From Achromobacter xylosoxidans (GTDB taxonomy: Bacteria > Pseudomonadota > Gammaproteobacteria > Burkholderiales > Burkholderiaceae_B), in the NCBI RefSeq assembly GCF_014490035.1, contig NZ_CP061008.1, positions 1 to 64,000 of the forward strand: DNA of 64,000 bases, read 5' to 3'. The notes under the pieces are model-generated. The model worked only from the letters and a program-made list of their open reading frames with translations, made no database searches and was not told where the DNA came from. Positions 37,009 to 45,242 of this stretch are shown here, one piece after another. Within the stretch, counting starts at the first letter, position 1, and every line of letters begins with the position of its first letter. Both the position numbers and the translations under genes were made by a program.

Positions 37009-37578
37009 ATGTCCAGCATCGAACCCGTAGACCTGTCCCGCGCCTATCTGCTGCTGAACCACGGCCCCACGGTGCTGGTGACCAGCGCTCATGGCGATGC
37101 GCGCAACGTCATGGCGGCCGCCTGGGCCATGCCCCTGGATTTCAGTCCGCCCAAGATGCTGGTGGTGGTGGACAAGAACACCTACACGCGCGGATTGATC
37201 GAAGCATCGGGCGAGTTCGCGCTGTGCATCCCGTCGCGTGCGCAGGCGCGCGCCACGCTGCGGGTGGGCACCGATTCCGGGCGCGACGAGGACAAGTTCC
37301 AGGCCAGCGGCCTGACGACGTTCCCCGCCAGCAAGATCGGCGCGCCGCTCATCAGCGGTTGCCTGGGCTGGCTGGAATGCCGCGTCGTGCCCGAGCCGCA
37401 CAATCAGCAGGCCTACGATCTCTTCATCGGCGAAGTCGTGGCCGCGTGGGCCGCGCCGGAAGTGTTTTCCGGCAACCGCTGGCATTTCCCTGACGACGAG
37501 CGCCGTTCGGTGCATTACGTGGCCGGCGGCTCCTTCTTCGCCACTGGCGAAGCCTTCAACGTTTCCGATCCGGAGTAA
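37009..37578 (+). CDS. Flavin reductase-like protein
   Basis: A 189-residue FMN-binding split-barrel protein (NHGPTVLVTSAHGDARNVMAAAWAMPLDFSPPKMLVVVD). The typical flavin-contact region and length fit the flavin_reduct family. It sits in a tight three-gene unit between the NTF2-like gene (10 bp) and the deoxyribosyltransferase gene (5 bp). The start at 37009 lacks competition from other ATGs with similarity. Confidence 0.85.
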   Translation: MSSIEPVDLSRAYLLLNHGPTVLVTSAHGDARNVMAAAWAMPLDFSPPKMLVVVDKNTYTRGLIEASGEFALCIPSRAQARATLRVGTDSGRDEDKFQASGLTTFPASKIGAPLISGCLGWLECRVVPEPHNQQAYDLFIGEVVAAWAAPEVFSGNRWHFPDDERRSVHYVAGGSFFATGEAFNVSDPE

Positions 37579-37583
37579 CCAAC

Positions 37584-38093
37584 ATGCGCAGCGTATATCT
37601 GGCGGGTTTCGACGTGTTCCTGCCCGATGCGGCGGCGCACGGAAAACGCTTGAAGGCGCTCTGCGCCACCTATGGGTTCGACGGCCTGTTCCCGCTGGAC
37701 AACGAGGCGCCGCAGGATCTATCGGGTCCGTCGGTGGCGCAATGGATCTACCGCGAGAACGTCGCGCTGATACGGCGCGCCGACATGGTGATGGCCAACC
37801 TGAATCCGTTCCGCGGCGCCGAACCCGATTCCGGCACGGCCTTCGAAGTCGGCTACGCCATCGCCTGCGGCAAGCCGGTATGGGGCTATACCGGCCAGGC
37901 CGGTTCGCTGATCGATCAGGTGGCGGTGGGCGCGGCGGCAGACGACGGCGCATCGCGCATGGTCGATGCGCATGGCTATACCGTGGAAGACTTTGGCCTG
38001 AACCTGAATCTGATGCTGGCGTGCAGCGCCCGCATCGTCACGGGCAGCGCGGCCGACTGCCTGGCGCAGATGGCCCGCGAACCGGGGCGCTGA
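37584..38093 (+). CDS. Nucleoside 2-deoxyribosyltransferase
   Basis: A 169-residue enzyme that exchanges or hydrolyses the base of 2'-deoxynucleosides. VYLAGFDVF at the N-terminus, the substrate-contacting DMVMANLNPFRGAEPDSG and the catalytic Glu88 in GTAFEVGYA are all present. It may act as a transferase or as a deoxynucleoside hydrolase. Linkage to two flavin/NTF2-type genes is unusual and suggests modification or salvage of a damaged base. Confidence 0.88.
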   Translation: MRSVYLAGFDVFLPDAAAHGKRLKALCATYGFDGLFPLDNEAPQDLSGPSVAQWIYRENVALIRRADMVMANLNPFRGAEPDSGTAFEVGYAIACGKPVWGYTGQAGSLIDQVAVGAAADDGASRMVDAHGYTVEDFGLNLNLMLACSARIVTGSAADCLAQMAREPGR

Positions 38094-38114
38094 CGGCCCC
38101 GAACCATTGCGCGG

Positions 38115-38774
38115 CTAGCGGCGCGCAGTCTTCGCCGTCTTGCGCGGCGCGGGACGCGCGGCCGGCTCGCCCAGATACCCCATCACCGCGTCGACCACCG
38201 CCTGTTCCAGCTGCCGCGTCGAGAATCCCGCGGGCGGCTCCAGCGCTGCGGCATGCACCAGCGACTCCATGATGCGCAACACCACATAGGTCGCCAGATC
38301 CCGGTCCTGCTGCGCGATTTCGGCACGATGCAGTTCCAGCAGATGACGCATGCGCCTGTGGATATCCTGATCCGCGCGGCTGTGCTCGTGCGGCTGGTCG
38401 AACAGCGGAAACTCCCTTTCCAGCACGCGATGCAGCGCGGGCTCCAGCATGTGGGCGTGCAGCATCGCTTCGACAATGGCCGCGACGCGTTCGCGCAGCG
38501 TGGCCGCGGGATTGCTGTCCAGGACCGCGTCTATCACGTCCAGCATCTGGTTGTCGTGGCGGTTATGCAGCGCCGCGATCAGGGCGTTCTTGTTGGGGAA
38601 GTACTGATACAGCGAACCGACGCTGACGCCGGCCGTTTCCGCGATCAGATTGGTATTGGTGCCCGCATAGCCATGGGTCGCCAGAACGCGAGCCGTGGCT
38701 TGCAAAATTGTCTCTACGGTGTGCTGGGATCTGAGCTGGCGCGGCGATTTCCGGGGCTGTGGGATGGCAGTCAT
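38115..38774 (-). CDS. TetR-family transcriptional repressor
   Basis: A 219-residue regulator with an N-terminal TetR helix-turn-helix (TVETILQATARVLATHGYAGTNTNLIAETAGVSVGSLYQYFPNKNALI) and a ligand-binding helical domain. It has a basic, Ala/Arg/Lys-rich C-terminus. It is divergent from the MFS gene at 38924, and a perfect palindrome lies between them, so it probably represses the exporter and itself. Confidence 0.92.
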   Translation of the reverse strand: MTAIPQPRKSPRQLRSQHTVETILQATARVLATHGYAGTNTNLIAETAGVSVGSLYQYFPNKNALIAALHNRHDNQMLDVIDAVLDSNPAATLRERVAAIVEAMLHAHMLEPALHRVLEREFPLFDQPHEHSRADQDIHRRMRHLLELHRAEIAQQDRDLATYVVLRIMESLVHAAALEPPAGFSTRQLEQAVVDAVMGYLGEPAARPAPRKTAKTARR

Positions 38775-38800
38775 GGGTACTGTGAAAGGCGAGTATCGAA

Positions 38801-38818
38801 TATGAGCAACGGCTCATA
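38801..38818. promoter_or_regulatory. Candidate TetR operator
   Basis: Perfect inverted repeat TATGAGC-AACG-GCTCATA, 27 bp upstream of the TetR start codon and 105 bp upstream of the MFS start. Size and symmetry fit TetR-family operators. Confidence 0.6.
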
Positions 38819-38923
38819 AAATTTCCAGCAGGCAATCCGGTTCATCGCCCGCACACGGCGATTATGCCATCGGCGGTTTTCAAACTGGTTCCGGATTGCG
38901 CATCTCTCACTTAAGGAAATTCA

Positions 38924-40123
38924 ATGTCGCATTCATCGACGGCCGGGGCCATGCCCGCGGCCCAGGGGCCCGTGCGCTCCGTTTTCGCGCAAGTGCTGCC
39001 GCTGGCGCTGGCGGTATTCGTCGGGTTCTTCATGATCGGCCTGCCCATGCCGGTGCTGCCTCTGTATGTAGACGGCACGCTGGCGTTGGGCGCGCTGGTG
39101 GTTGGCGTGGTGGCCGGCCTGCAGTTCGCCGCCGCCTTGCTGTCGCGCGCCTACGCGGGCTCGCTCGCTGACCGCCGCGGCGCCAAGCGCGCGGTGGTGG
39201 GCGGTTTTGTGCTGGGCTCCATCGCGGGCCTGTTCTATCTGTTGGCCGACGACCTGTCGGCGCGGCCGCAGGCGGCGCTGGCCGCGCTGCTGGCCGGACG
39301 CGCGCTCATGGGCTGCGCCGAAAGTCTTATCGTCACTGGCGCGCTGAGCTGGGGCGTGGGCCGCGTGGGGCCGCAGAACGCGGGCCGCGTGATGGCCTGG
39401 GTCGGCGTGGCGATCTACGCCGCCTATGCGCTGGGCGCGCCCGCCGGCATGCGGCTCTACGGCGTCACGGGCTTTGCGGGCATTGCCTGGGCCACGGCGC
39501 TGATTCCGCTGGCGGCCCTGGCGCTGGTGCTGCCGCTGCGCGGCGTGCGCGCGGCAGGCGGCGTGCGCACGCCTTTCTACAAAGTGCTGGGTCTGGTGCT
39601 GCTGCCCGGCGCGGGGCTGGCGCTGGCCAGCGTCGGCTTTGGCGTGATCACGGCGTTCGTGAGCCTGCTGTTTTCGCAGCGCGGTTGGGACGGCGCGGCG
39701 TGGATGTTCACCGCGTTCGGCGCGGGCTTCATCCTGGCGCGGGTGTTCTTTGCCGGCCTGCCGGACAAGTTGGGCGGCGCGCGCGTGGCGCTGGTGTGTG
39801 TGCTGATTGAAGCGGCGGGACAGTGGCTGATCTGGACCGGCACCACGCCGGCCTGGGCCTATGCGGGTGCGCTGCTGACGGGCGCGGGCTACTCGCTGGC
39901 ATTCCCCGCCTTCGGCGTGGAAGCCGTGCGCCGCGTGCCGGCGGCCAGCCGAGGCGCTGCCATGGGGGCGTACGTGGCCTTCCTGGACGTGGCCTTGGGG
40001 CTGAGCAGTCCGGCGGCCGGCTGGCTGGCCGGCGAGCAAGGCTATGGCGCGGTGTATGCGATGGGCGGCGCGTGCGCGCTGGCGGCGATGGTCGTCGCCA
40101 TGGCGCTCAGGACGCGGCGCTAA
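38924..40123 (+). CDS. MFS transporter (sugar-efflux/YhhS-like group)
   Basis: A 399-residue 12-helix major facilitator. The helix 2-3 loop contains SLADRRGAKRAVVGG, and later LPDKLGGARVALVCV. It resembles the YfcJ/YhhS-type arabinose or drug efflux proteins. The ATG at 38924 follows AAGGA. Regulation by the divergent TetR is likely. The substrate is unknown. Confidence 0.88.
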   Translation: MSHSSTAGAMPAAQGPVRSVFAQVLPLALAVFVGFFMIGLPMPVLPLYVDGTLALGALVVGVVAGLQFAAALLSRAYAGSLADRRGAKRAVVGGFVLGSIAGLFYLLADDLSARPQAALAALLAGRALMGCAESLIVTGALSWGVGRVGPQNAGRVMAWVGVAIYAAYALGAPAGMRLYGVTGFAGIAWATALIPLAALALVLPLRGVRAAGGVRTPFYKVLGLVLLPGAGLALASVGFGVITAFVSLLFSQRGWDGAAWMFTAFGAGFILARVFFAGLPDKLGGARVALVCVLIEAAGQWLIWTGTTPAWAYAGALLTGAGYSLAFPAFGVEAVRRVPAASRGAAMGAYVAFLDVALGLSSPAAGWLAGEQGYGAVYAMGGACALAAMVVAMALRTRR

Positions 40124-40153
40124 AAAAATGGCGGCGCCGGTTCCGGCGCCGCC
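40122..40153 (-). terminator. Terminator of ribB (minus strand)
   Basis: Perfect 11-bp stem GGCGGCGCCGG / CCGGCGCCGCC (40130-40153) with a seven-A run at 40122-40128, which reads as a T tract on the minus strand. It follows the ribB stop and overlaps the end of the converging MFS gene. Confidence 0.85.
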
Positions 40154-40163
40154 TGTGCAGCGA

Positions 40164-40883
40164 TCAGACCGTCGCGGCCATCTCCAGCACTTCGTCGTCG
40201 ATCGCTTCGGCCTGGCCGTCCTTCAGTTGTTGCAGATGGTCTGCCAGTTCGGCGATGGTCAGCGCCACCAGTCCGTGCTGCGCGGCATAGCGCTCAAGCG
40301 CGGCGCCGCGCATCATCGTGCCGTCGGCATTCATCAGTTCGCACAGTACGCCCGCCGGACGCAGGCCGGCCAGCACGGCCAGGTCCACCGAGCCTTCGGT
40401 GTGGCCGCGGCGGGCCAGCACGCCGCCCGGCTGGGCGCGCAGCGGGAACACATGGCCCGGGCTGACGATGTCTTCGCTCTGCGCCGACGGCGAGATGGCG
40501 GCGCGGATGGTGGTGACGCGATCCACGGCCGATACGCCGGTGCTGACCCCTTCGCGCGCTTCGATGGAAACGGTGAAGGCGGTGGCAAAGCGGCTCTGGT
40601 TGCGCTGGACCATGGGCGGCAGTTCCAGCCGGTCCAGGGTTTCGCCGGGCAGGCACAGGCAAACGATGCCGCTGCCGTCGCGGATCAGCTGCGCCATGAC
40701 TGGCACGGTCAGCTTGTCGGCGGCCACGATCAGGTCGGCCTCGTTCTCGCGGTCGAAGTCGTCCATGAGAATGACGGGTCGGCCCAGGCGCAGATGATGC
40801 AGGGCGCGCTGCAGGCGAGCGGCGAAAGGCTGAGAAGCCAGGCTGGGGATGGGGGACTGCGGGGTAAGGGTAACGTTGGGCAT
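40164..40883 (-). CDS. ribB: 3,4-dihydroxy-2-butanone 4-phosphate synthase
   Basis: A 239-residue RibB that makes the four-carbon unit of riboflavin from ribulose 5-phosphate. The acidic loop [41 protein letters not shown] and [13 protein letters not shown] are conserved. There is no GTP cyclohydrolase II domain, unlike the fused RibBA proteins. An FMN riboswitch lies upstream, so expression should fall when FMN is plentiful. It stands apart from other rib genes. Confidence 0.95.
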   Translation of the reverse strand: MPNVTLTPQSPIPSLASQPFAARLQRALHHLRLGRPVILMDDFDRENEADLIVAADKLTVPVMAQLIRDGSGIVCLCLPGETLDRLELPPMVQRNQSRFATAFTVSIEAREGVSTGVSAVDRVTTIRAAISPSAQSEDIVSPGHVFPLRAQPGGVLARRGHTEGSVDLAVLAGLRPAGVLCELMNADGTMMRGAALERYAAQHGLVALTIAELADHLQQLKDGQAEAIDDEVLEMAATV

Positions 40884-40995
40884 TTGAAACGCTCTCGCAA
40901 GTTGAAAGGGGCGAAAAACGTTTCAGGGCTACTCGACAGCCGAACGCAATACGGCAGTCCGGGCGCAGGTGCGCCCGGTGCTACCGTTGTGCCGG

Positions 40996-41146
40996 CACAT
41001 CTTCTCTCATCCGGACTATGACCGTCGGCCCTGGCATCTCACCAGATCTGCTGACCCCGGTGTCCACAAAGGACGCCGGGCGCTCGCGGGCTCGCCACAT
41101 TGCATGGCATACCGCCGGTGGGGAATTGCACCCCGCCCTGAAGACG
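40996..41146 (-). ncRNA. FMN riboswitch (RFN element) upstream of ribB
   Basis: On the minus strand the conserved RFN blocks appear in order: TTCAGGGCGGGGTGCAATTC, CCCACCGGCGGTA, then AGCCCGCGAGCG, GTCAGCAGATCTGGTG, and the closing GCCGACGGTCATAGTCCGGATG-AGAGAAG. A downstream hairpin (CCGGGCGCA/TGCGCCCGG, 40959-40978) may form part of the expression platform, but it lacks a T tract; control could be Rho-dependent or translational. It ends about 110 nt before the ribB start. Confidence 0.95.
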
Positions 41147-41261
41147 TACTGCATGTCGTGTTAACGACCTGACGGATTGTACGCCTGTCCGGAGCGAGGC
41201 CTGGAATACGCTTGCCGCGTCTGGGGTCTTCGGCATGAGCGGGGTCGGACCCCGCCGATGC

Positions 41262-41783
41262 TCAGGCGACGGTTTCGGCGGCCTCGGGCGCGTCCGCTTT
41301 CTTTTTCTTCTTGGCCGGCAGCGCCAGCATGGTGCCGCGGCACGGCGGCGTGCCACAGAGGCAGCGGTAGCCTTCCTTCAGCTTCTTGGTGATGCGGCCG
41401 TCCAGCACCAGGCCGTAGTCGTACGAGAGTTCGGTGCCGCGCGGGATGTCCTGCAGCGCGACGATGTAGACGCGCTTGCCGTGCTTGCCCTCCTGGGCCT
41501 CGCAGTTGGGCTGGCAGGAATGGTTGATCCAGCGCGCGTCGTTGCCCTGGTCGCCGCCGTCGATCACGCGGCCGGAGCTGAGCGCGAAGAAAAAGGTGTG
41601 GAAGGGATCGTCCGGATTGGTCGGATGACGGCGGTCGGCTTCCTTGGCGCTGATGCGCTCGCCGCCGTACTCGATGATGCGCGTGCCCGCGGGAATTTTG
41701 CGCGCGGCGAAGACGCCGTTGCCGTGCAGCTTGGAGCGGCGGACGACATGCCAGGGCTTGATCGGGGTGTCTTCGGTGGTCAT
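41262..41783 (-). CDS. SET-domain protein-lysine methyltransferase
   Basis: A 173-residue stand-alone SET protein. GNGVFAARKIPAGTRIIEYGGE starts the domain; the signature NHSCQPNCEA (S-adenosylmethionine binding and pseudoknot) and ELSYDYG follow; a post-SET Cys cluster CLCGTPPCRGT closes it. The C-terminus is Lys-rich. These are the hallmarks of eukaryotic-type lysine methyltransferases, and the motifs are intact, so activity is likely. The target protein is unknown. A perfect TATAAT lies about 34 bp upstream of its start. Confidence 0.9.
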   Translation of the reverse strand: MTTEDTPIKPWHVVRRSKLHGNGVFAARKIPAGTRIIEYGGERISAKEADRRHPTNPDDPFHTFFFALSSGRVIDGGDQGNDARWINHSCQPNCEAQEGKHGKRVYIVALQDIPRGTELSYDYGLVLDGRITKKLKEGYRCLCGTPPCRGTMLALPAKKKKKADAPEAAETVA

Positions 41784-41816
41784 TGCTCGGTGGAAGTGGC
41801 GGTGAGACGAAACAGA

Positions 41817-41822
41817 ATTATA
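41817..41822 (-). promoter_or_regulatory. -10 element upstream of the SET-domain gene
   Basis: ATTATA on the plus strand reads TATAAT on the minus strand, 34 bp upstream of the SET start. The matching -35 is weak (TCGAGC at 17-bp spacing), so an activator or an extended form may be needed. Confidence 0.4.
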
Positions 41823-41887
41823 TCGGCGCGTTTTTGACAGCTCGACAGGCGTATAGTGTGCGCCGCCTCGTTCCTTCGGTTAGCACC

Positions 41888-42808
41888 ATGATTGTCCGTC
41901 CGCGTCCTTCCGCGCTGGCCTTGTTCTTTGTCTTGCGCGGGTCCATCATCCCGCGGATCCTCAGCCGCATCCTCGTCATCACGGCGCTGTCCTGCTTCGT
42001 GGTGTGGATGTACCACCAGGAATGGTTCTCGCCCGCGCATCTGTCGGCGGTGCCGTTTTCGCTGTTCGGACTGGCCCTGTCCGTGTTCATGGGCTTTCGC
42101 AACAACGTCTGCTACGACCGCTGGTGGGAAGCGCGCAAGCAATGGGGCGAGCTGATCGTGCAGGCGCGCAGCCTGGCGCGCGAAAGCGCGGTGCTGCTGG
42201 CGGCCAGCACCGCCAACCCGGTGCAGGAACGCATCGTGCGCCGTTGCATCGGCTTCGGCTACGCGCTGGCGGCGCGGCTGCGGCAGGAAGACATGGCTTC
42301 TGCCGCGCGCCCCTGGGTGCAGCAGGACGAGGCCGAGACCCTCAACGGCTGCCGCAACGTGCCCGACGCCCTGCTCATGGCCATCAACCGCGACCTGGCG
42401 GCCTGTCTGCGGCGCGGCGAGCTGAGCGACATCCTGTACCAGGCCCTGACCCAGCGCGTGGCTGCCTGCGCCGCCATCCAGGCGGCCTGCGAGCGCATCA
42501 AGTTCACGCCGTCGCCCTTCGCCTATTCGCTGCTGCTGCATCGCACGGCCTGGTTGTTCTGCCTGCTGCTGCCTTTCGGCCTGGTGGGGACGCTGGAATA
42601 CATGATGCCGGCGGCCGTCACCATAGTGGCCTATACCTTCTTCGGCCTGGACGCGGTGGGCGACGAACTGGAAGATCCCTTCGGCTCCGACGAAAACGAC
42701 CTGCCGCTGTCGGCGCTGGCCCGCGTGATCGAGATCGACCTCTTGGAAGGACTGGGCGTGCGGCCCCTGCCCGAGCCCGCCGTGCCGGTGGACTTCGTGC
42801 TGCGCTAA
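41888..42808 (+). CDS. Bestrophin-family (YneE-like) channel protein
   Basis: A 306-residue bacterial bestrophin homologue; relatives form pentameric ion channels. SLFGLALSVFMGFRNNVCYDRWWEARKQWGELI and the acidic GDELEDPFGSDENDLPL, which forms the Ca-clasp-like region, are strongly typical. Four membrane segments are evident. The ATG at 41888 begins the family similarity. It is divergent from the SET gene. Confidence 0.92.
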   Translation: MIVRPRPSALALFFVLRGSIIPRILSRILVITALSCFVVWMYHQEWFSPAHLSAVPFSLFGLALSVFMGFRNNVCYDRWWEARKQWGELIVQARSLARESAVLLAASTANPVQERIVRRCIGFGYALAARLRQEDMASAARPWVQQDEAETLNGCRNVPDALLMAINRDLAACLRRGELSDILYQALTQRVAACAAIQAACERIKFTPSPFAYSLLLHRTAWLFCLLLPFGLVGTLEYMMPAAVTIVAYTFFGLDAVGDELEDPFGSDENDLPLSALARVIEIDLLEGLGVRPLPEPAVPVDFVLR

Positions 42809-42815
42809 CGCGCGC

Positions 42816-43286
42816 CTATTCCGCCAATCCGGTCAGCGGCAGCTTGGTTTCCTTCAGCCGGCGCAGCACGAAGCAGGATTTGCTGTGCCGGATGCCCGGG
42901 ATGCGGTAGAGCTGTTCGCGCAACAGCCGCTCGTAGTCGCGGGTGTCGCGCACCGCGATGCGGATGTAATAGTCGTAGTCGCCCGAGACCAGGAAGGCCT
43001 CCAGCACCTCGGGGATCTGCGCCAGCGCCCGGCCGAACTCGTACAGCGTTTCCTCGCTGTGGCTTTCCAGGGTGACGTGCACGATCACCGTGTCCATGAA
43101 GCCCAGGCTGGCCGGATCGATGTCGACGGTATAGCCGCGGATCACGCCGGCGCTTTCCATGCGTTTGATGCGGTTCCAGCACGGTGTGGACGACAGGCCC
43201 ACGGCCGCGCCGATGTCGTTCAGGCTGGCGCGCGCGTTGTCCTGCAGCACCTTGAGTATGGCGAGATCAAACTTGTCCAGGTTCAT
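42816..43286 (-). CDS. Lrp/AsnC-family transcriptional regulator
   Basis: A 156-residue feast/famine regulator with an N-terminal helix-turn-helix (LDKFDLAILKVLQDNARASLNDIGAAVGLSSTPCWNRIKRMESAGVIRGY) and a C-terminal RAM ligand-binding domain (EAFLVSGDYDYYIRIAVRD). It closely follows the Lrp pattern. It is divergent from the acetolactate synthase gene across an A+T-rich 102-bp gap with inverted repeats, and probably controls it in response to an amino acid. The gene starts at 43286; the long upstream frame is spurious. Confidence 0.93.
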   Translation of the reverse strand: MNLDKFDLAILKVLQDNARASLNDIGAAVGLSSTPCWNRIKRMESAGVIRGYTVDIDPASLGFMDTVIVHVTLESHSEETLYEFGRALAQIPEVLEAFLVSGDYDYYIRIAVRDTRDYERLLREQLYRIPGIRHSKSCFVLRRLKETKLPLTGLAE

Positions 43287-43289
43287 TTT

Positions 43290-43364
43290 CTTTGATTCCT
43301 TAAAATCAAAGATAAATTTACTCCGTTCATCGGTTATCCGTGGAAAAGAAGATAAATATTCTTC
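43290..43364. promoter_or_regulatory. Candidate Lrp operator region between the regulator and the acetolactate synthase gene
   Basis: The A+T-rich gap holds CTTTGATT-N6-AATCAAAG (43290-43311, perfect 8-bp arms) and GAAGA-N7-TCTTC (43348-43364). GATAAAT occurs at 43311-43317 and again 40 bp on, at 43351-43357. Multiple spaced A+T-rich dyads are what Lrp-type octamers bind. Confidence 0.5.
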
Positions 43365-43388
43365 CGATCTACGAATAAGATAGATAGC

Positions 43389-45200
43389 ATGAACGATCGC
43401 CTGCACCCCACCGCCGCCGCCGCGCTTGCCGCCACTGAACGCCCCGCCGATAACGGGGCGAAAATTCTGCTCGATACGCTGATCGCGTGCGGCGTGGATA
43501 CCATTTTCGGGTACCCCGGCGGCGCGGTGCTGCCGCTGTACGACGCCCTGTACGCCGAGCCGCGCCTGCGTCACGTGCTGGTGCGCCACGAGCAGGCTGC
43601 CGTGCACGCCGCCGAGGGCTACGCCCGCAGCACGGGCCGCACCGGCGTGGTCTTCGTCACGTCCGGCCCGGGCATGGCCAACACCACGTCCGGCCTGCTG
43701 GATGCCATGTGCGACTCGATCCCGGTGCTCTGCATCAGCGGCCAGGTCGCCACGGCCGCCATCGGCACGGACGCCTTCCAGGAATGCGACGCCATCGGCA
43801 TCTCGCGCTCCGTGACCAAGTGGAATACGCAGGTCCGTTCGGTGGACGACGTGGCCGCGGTGACGGCCCGCGCCTTCGAGCTGACCCGCCAGGGCCGCCC
43901 CGGCCCGGTGCTGCTGGATTTCCCCAAGGACGTGCAGCTGGCCGTGCCGCGCGACGCGGACGACGATGCCGTGCCCTCGCAGCAGAAGCTGGCCGCGCTG
44001 CGCGCGCGCCGCCAGGCGGGCAAGCTGGCTCCCAAGCTGCCGCAGTCGGCCGTGCGCCGCGCCGCCGCCTTGATCGCCCAGGCCAAGCGCCCCATCTTCT
44101 ACGGCGGCGGCGGGCTGGTGAACGCCGGTCCCGAGGCTTGCGAGGCCTTTACGGATCTGGTGCGCCATACCGGCGCGCCCTGCACCCTGACCTTGATGGG
44201 CCTGGGCGCATTCCCCGCGTCCGACCCGCAGTTCGTCGGCATGCTGGGCATGCACGGCACGGTCGAGGCCAACCTCGCCATGCATAACGCGGACCTGGTG
44301 GTCTGCATCGGCGCCCGCTTCGACGACCGCATTACCGGCAAGCTGTCGGAGTTCTGCCCGCATGCGCGCAAGATCCACATCGACATCGATCCGGCTTCCA
44401 TCAACAAGGTGGTGCGCGTGGACGTGGCGCTGGTGGGCGATTGCCTGCCGCTGGTGCGCGCCCTGCGCGCCGAACTCGGCGACGATCCCATGGACGCAGC
44501 GCGGCTGGCGCCCTGGTACAAGCGCATCGACGCCTGGCGCGCCCAGGACTGCCTGGGCTATACCCCGGCCGCCGACGCGATCCTGCCGCAGCACCTGATG
44601 TCGCGCCTGAATGCGGCGCTGGCGGACCGCGACGCCATTGTCTCCACCGACGTGGGCCAGCACCAGATGTGGGCCGCGCAGTATCTGCGCTTCGACAGGC
44701 CCAACCGCTGGCTGACCTCGGGCGGCGCCGGCACCATGGGCTACGGCGTGCCTGCCGCCATCGGCGCGCAGGTCGCCCATCCGGACAAGACCGTGGTCTG
44801 TGTCAGCGGCGACGCGTCGGTGCTGATGAACATCCAGGAACTGTCCACCGCCATGCAGCACCAGACGCCCGTCAAGGTCGTGCTGTGCAATAACGGCTAC
44901 ATGGGCATGGTGCGGCAGTGGCAGGAGCTGATCCACGGCGGGCGCTACAGCCACAGCTACAACGCCTCGCTGCCCGACTTTGTGGCGCTGGCGCGCGCCT
45001 TCGGCTGGGGCGCGGCCCGCGTGGACGATCCGGCAAAGCTGGATGCCGCGCTGGCCGAGTGCCTGGCGCACGACGGCCCCTACTTCCTGGACGTGGCCGT
45101 GACGGCGCAGGAGAACTGCTTCCCGATGATGCCTGCGGGGCACGGGCATCAGAAGATGATGCTGGCCGAAGGCGTCTGGTATCAGGACGAGACGACCTGA
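43389..45200 (+). CDS. Acetolactate synthase large-subunit-like ThDP enzyme
   Basis: A 603-residue enzyme that condenses pyruvate with pyruvate or 2-oxobutyrate, the first shared step of branched-chain amino-acid synthesis. The catalytic Glu68 ([15 protein letters not shown]) and the ThDP/Mg motif from residue 474 to NN at 501-502 are visible. The motif begins GDA instead of GDG. The FAD/central-domain [10 protein letters not shown] is as in biosynthetic AHAS. No ilvN small subunit adjoins it, and ilvC is absent. Control by the divergent Lrp is likely. It is probably an AHAS paralogue rather than the housekeeping IlvI. Confidence 0.9.
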   Translation: MNDRLHPTAAAALAATERPADNGAKILLDTLIACGVDTIFGYPGGAVLPLYDALYAEPRLRHVLVRHEQAAVHAAEGYARSTGRTGVVFVTSGPGMANTTSGLLDAMCDSIPVLCISGQVATAAIGTDAFQECDAIGISRSVTKWNTQVRSVDDVAAVTARAFELTRQGRPGPVLLDFPKDVQLAVPRDADDDAVPSQQKLAALRARRQAGKLAPKLPQSAVRRAAALIAQAKRPIFYGGGGLVNAGPEACEAFTDLVRHTGAPCTLTLMGLGAFPASDPQFVGMLGMHGTVEANLAMHNADLVVCIGARFDDRITGKLSEFCPHARKIHIDIDPASINKVVRVDVALVGDCLPLVRALRAELGDDPMDAARLAPWYKRIDAWRAQDCLGYTPAADAILPQHLMSRLNAALADRDAIVSTDVGQHQMWAAQYLRFDRPNRWLTSGGAGTMGYGVPAAIGAQVAHPDKTVVCVSGDASVLMNIQELSTAMQHQTPVKVVLCNNGYMGMVRQWQELIHGGRYSHSYNASLPDFVALARAFGWGAARVDDPAKLDAALAECLAHDGPYFLDVAVTAQENCFPMMPAGHGHQKMMLAEGVWYQDETT

Positions 45201-45242
45201 CCTGACCGCCGCTGGGCTGCCGGCGCAGCCCAGCACCCTGCA

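Noticed and set aside
41834..41857. TTGACA and TATAGT upstream of the bestrophin gene as a sigma-70 promoter
   Set aside because: Both hexamers are good but only 12 bases apart, too close for a normal promoter.
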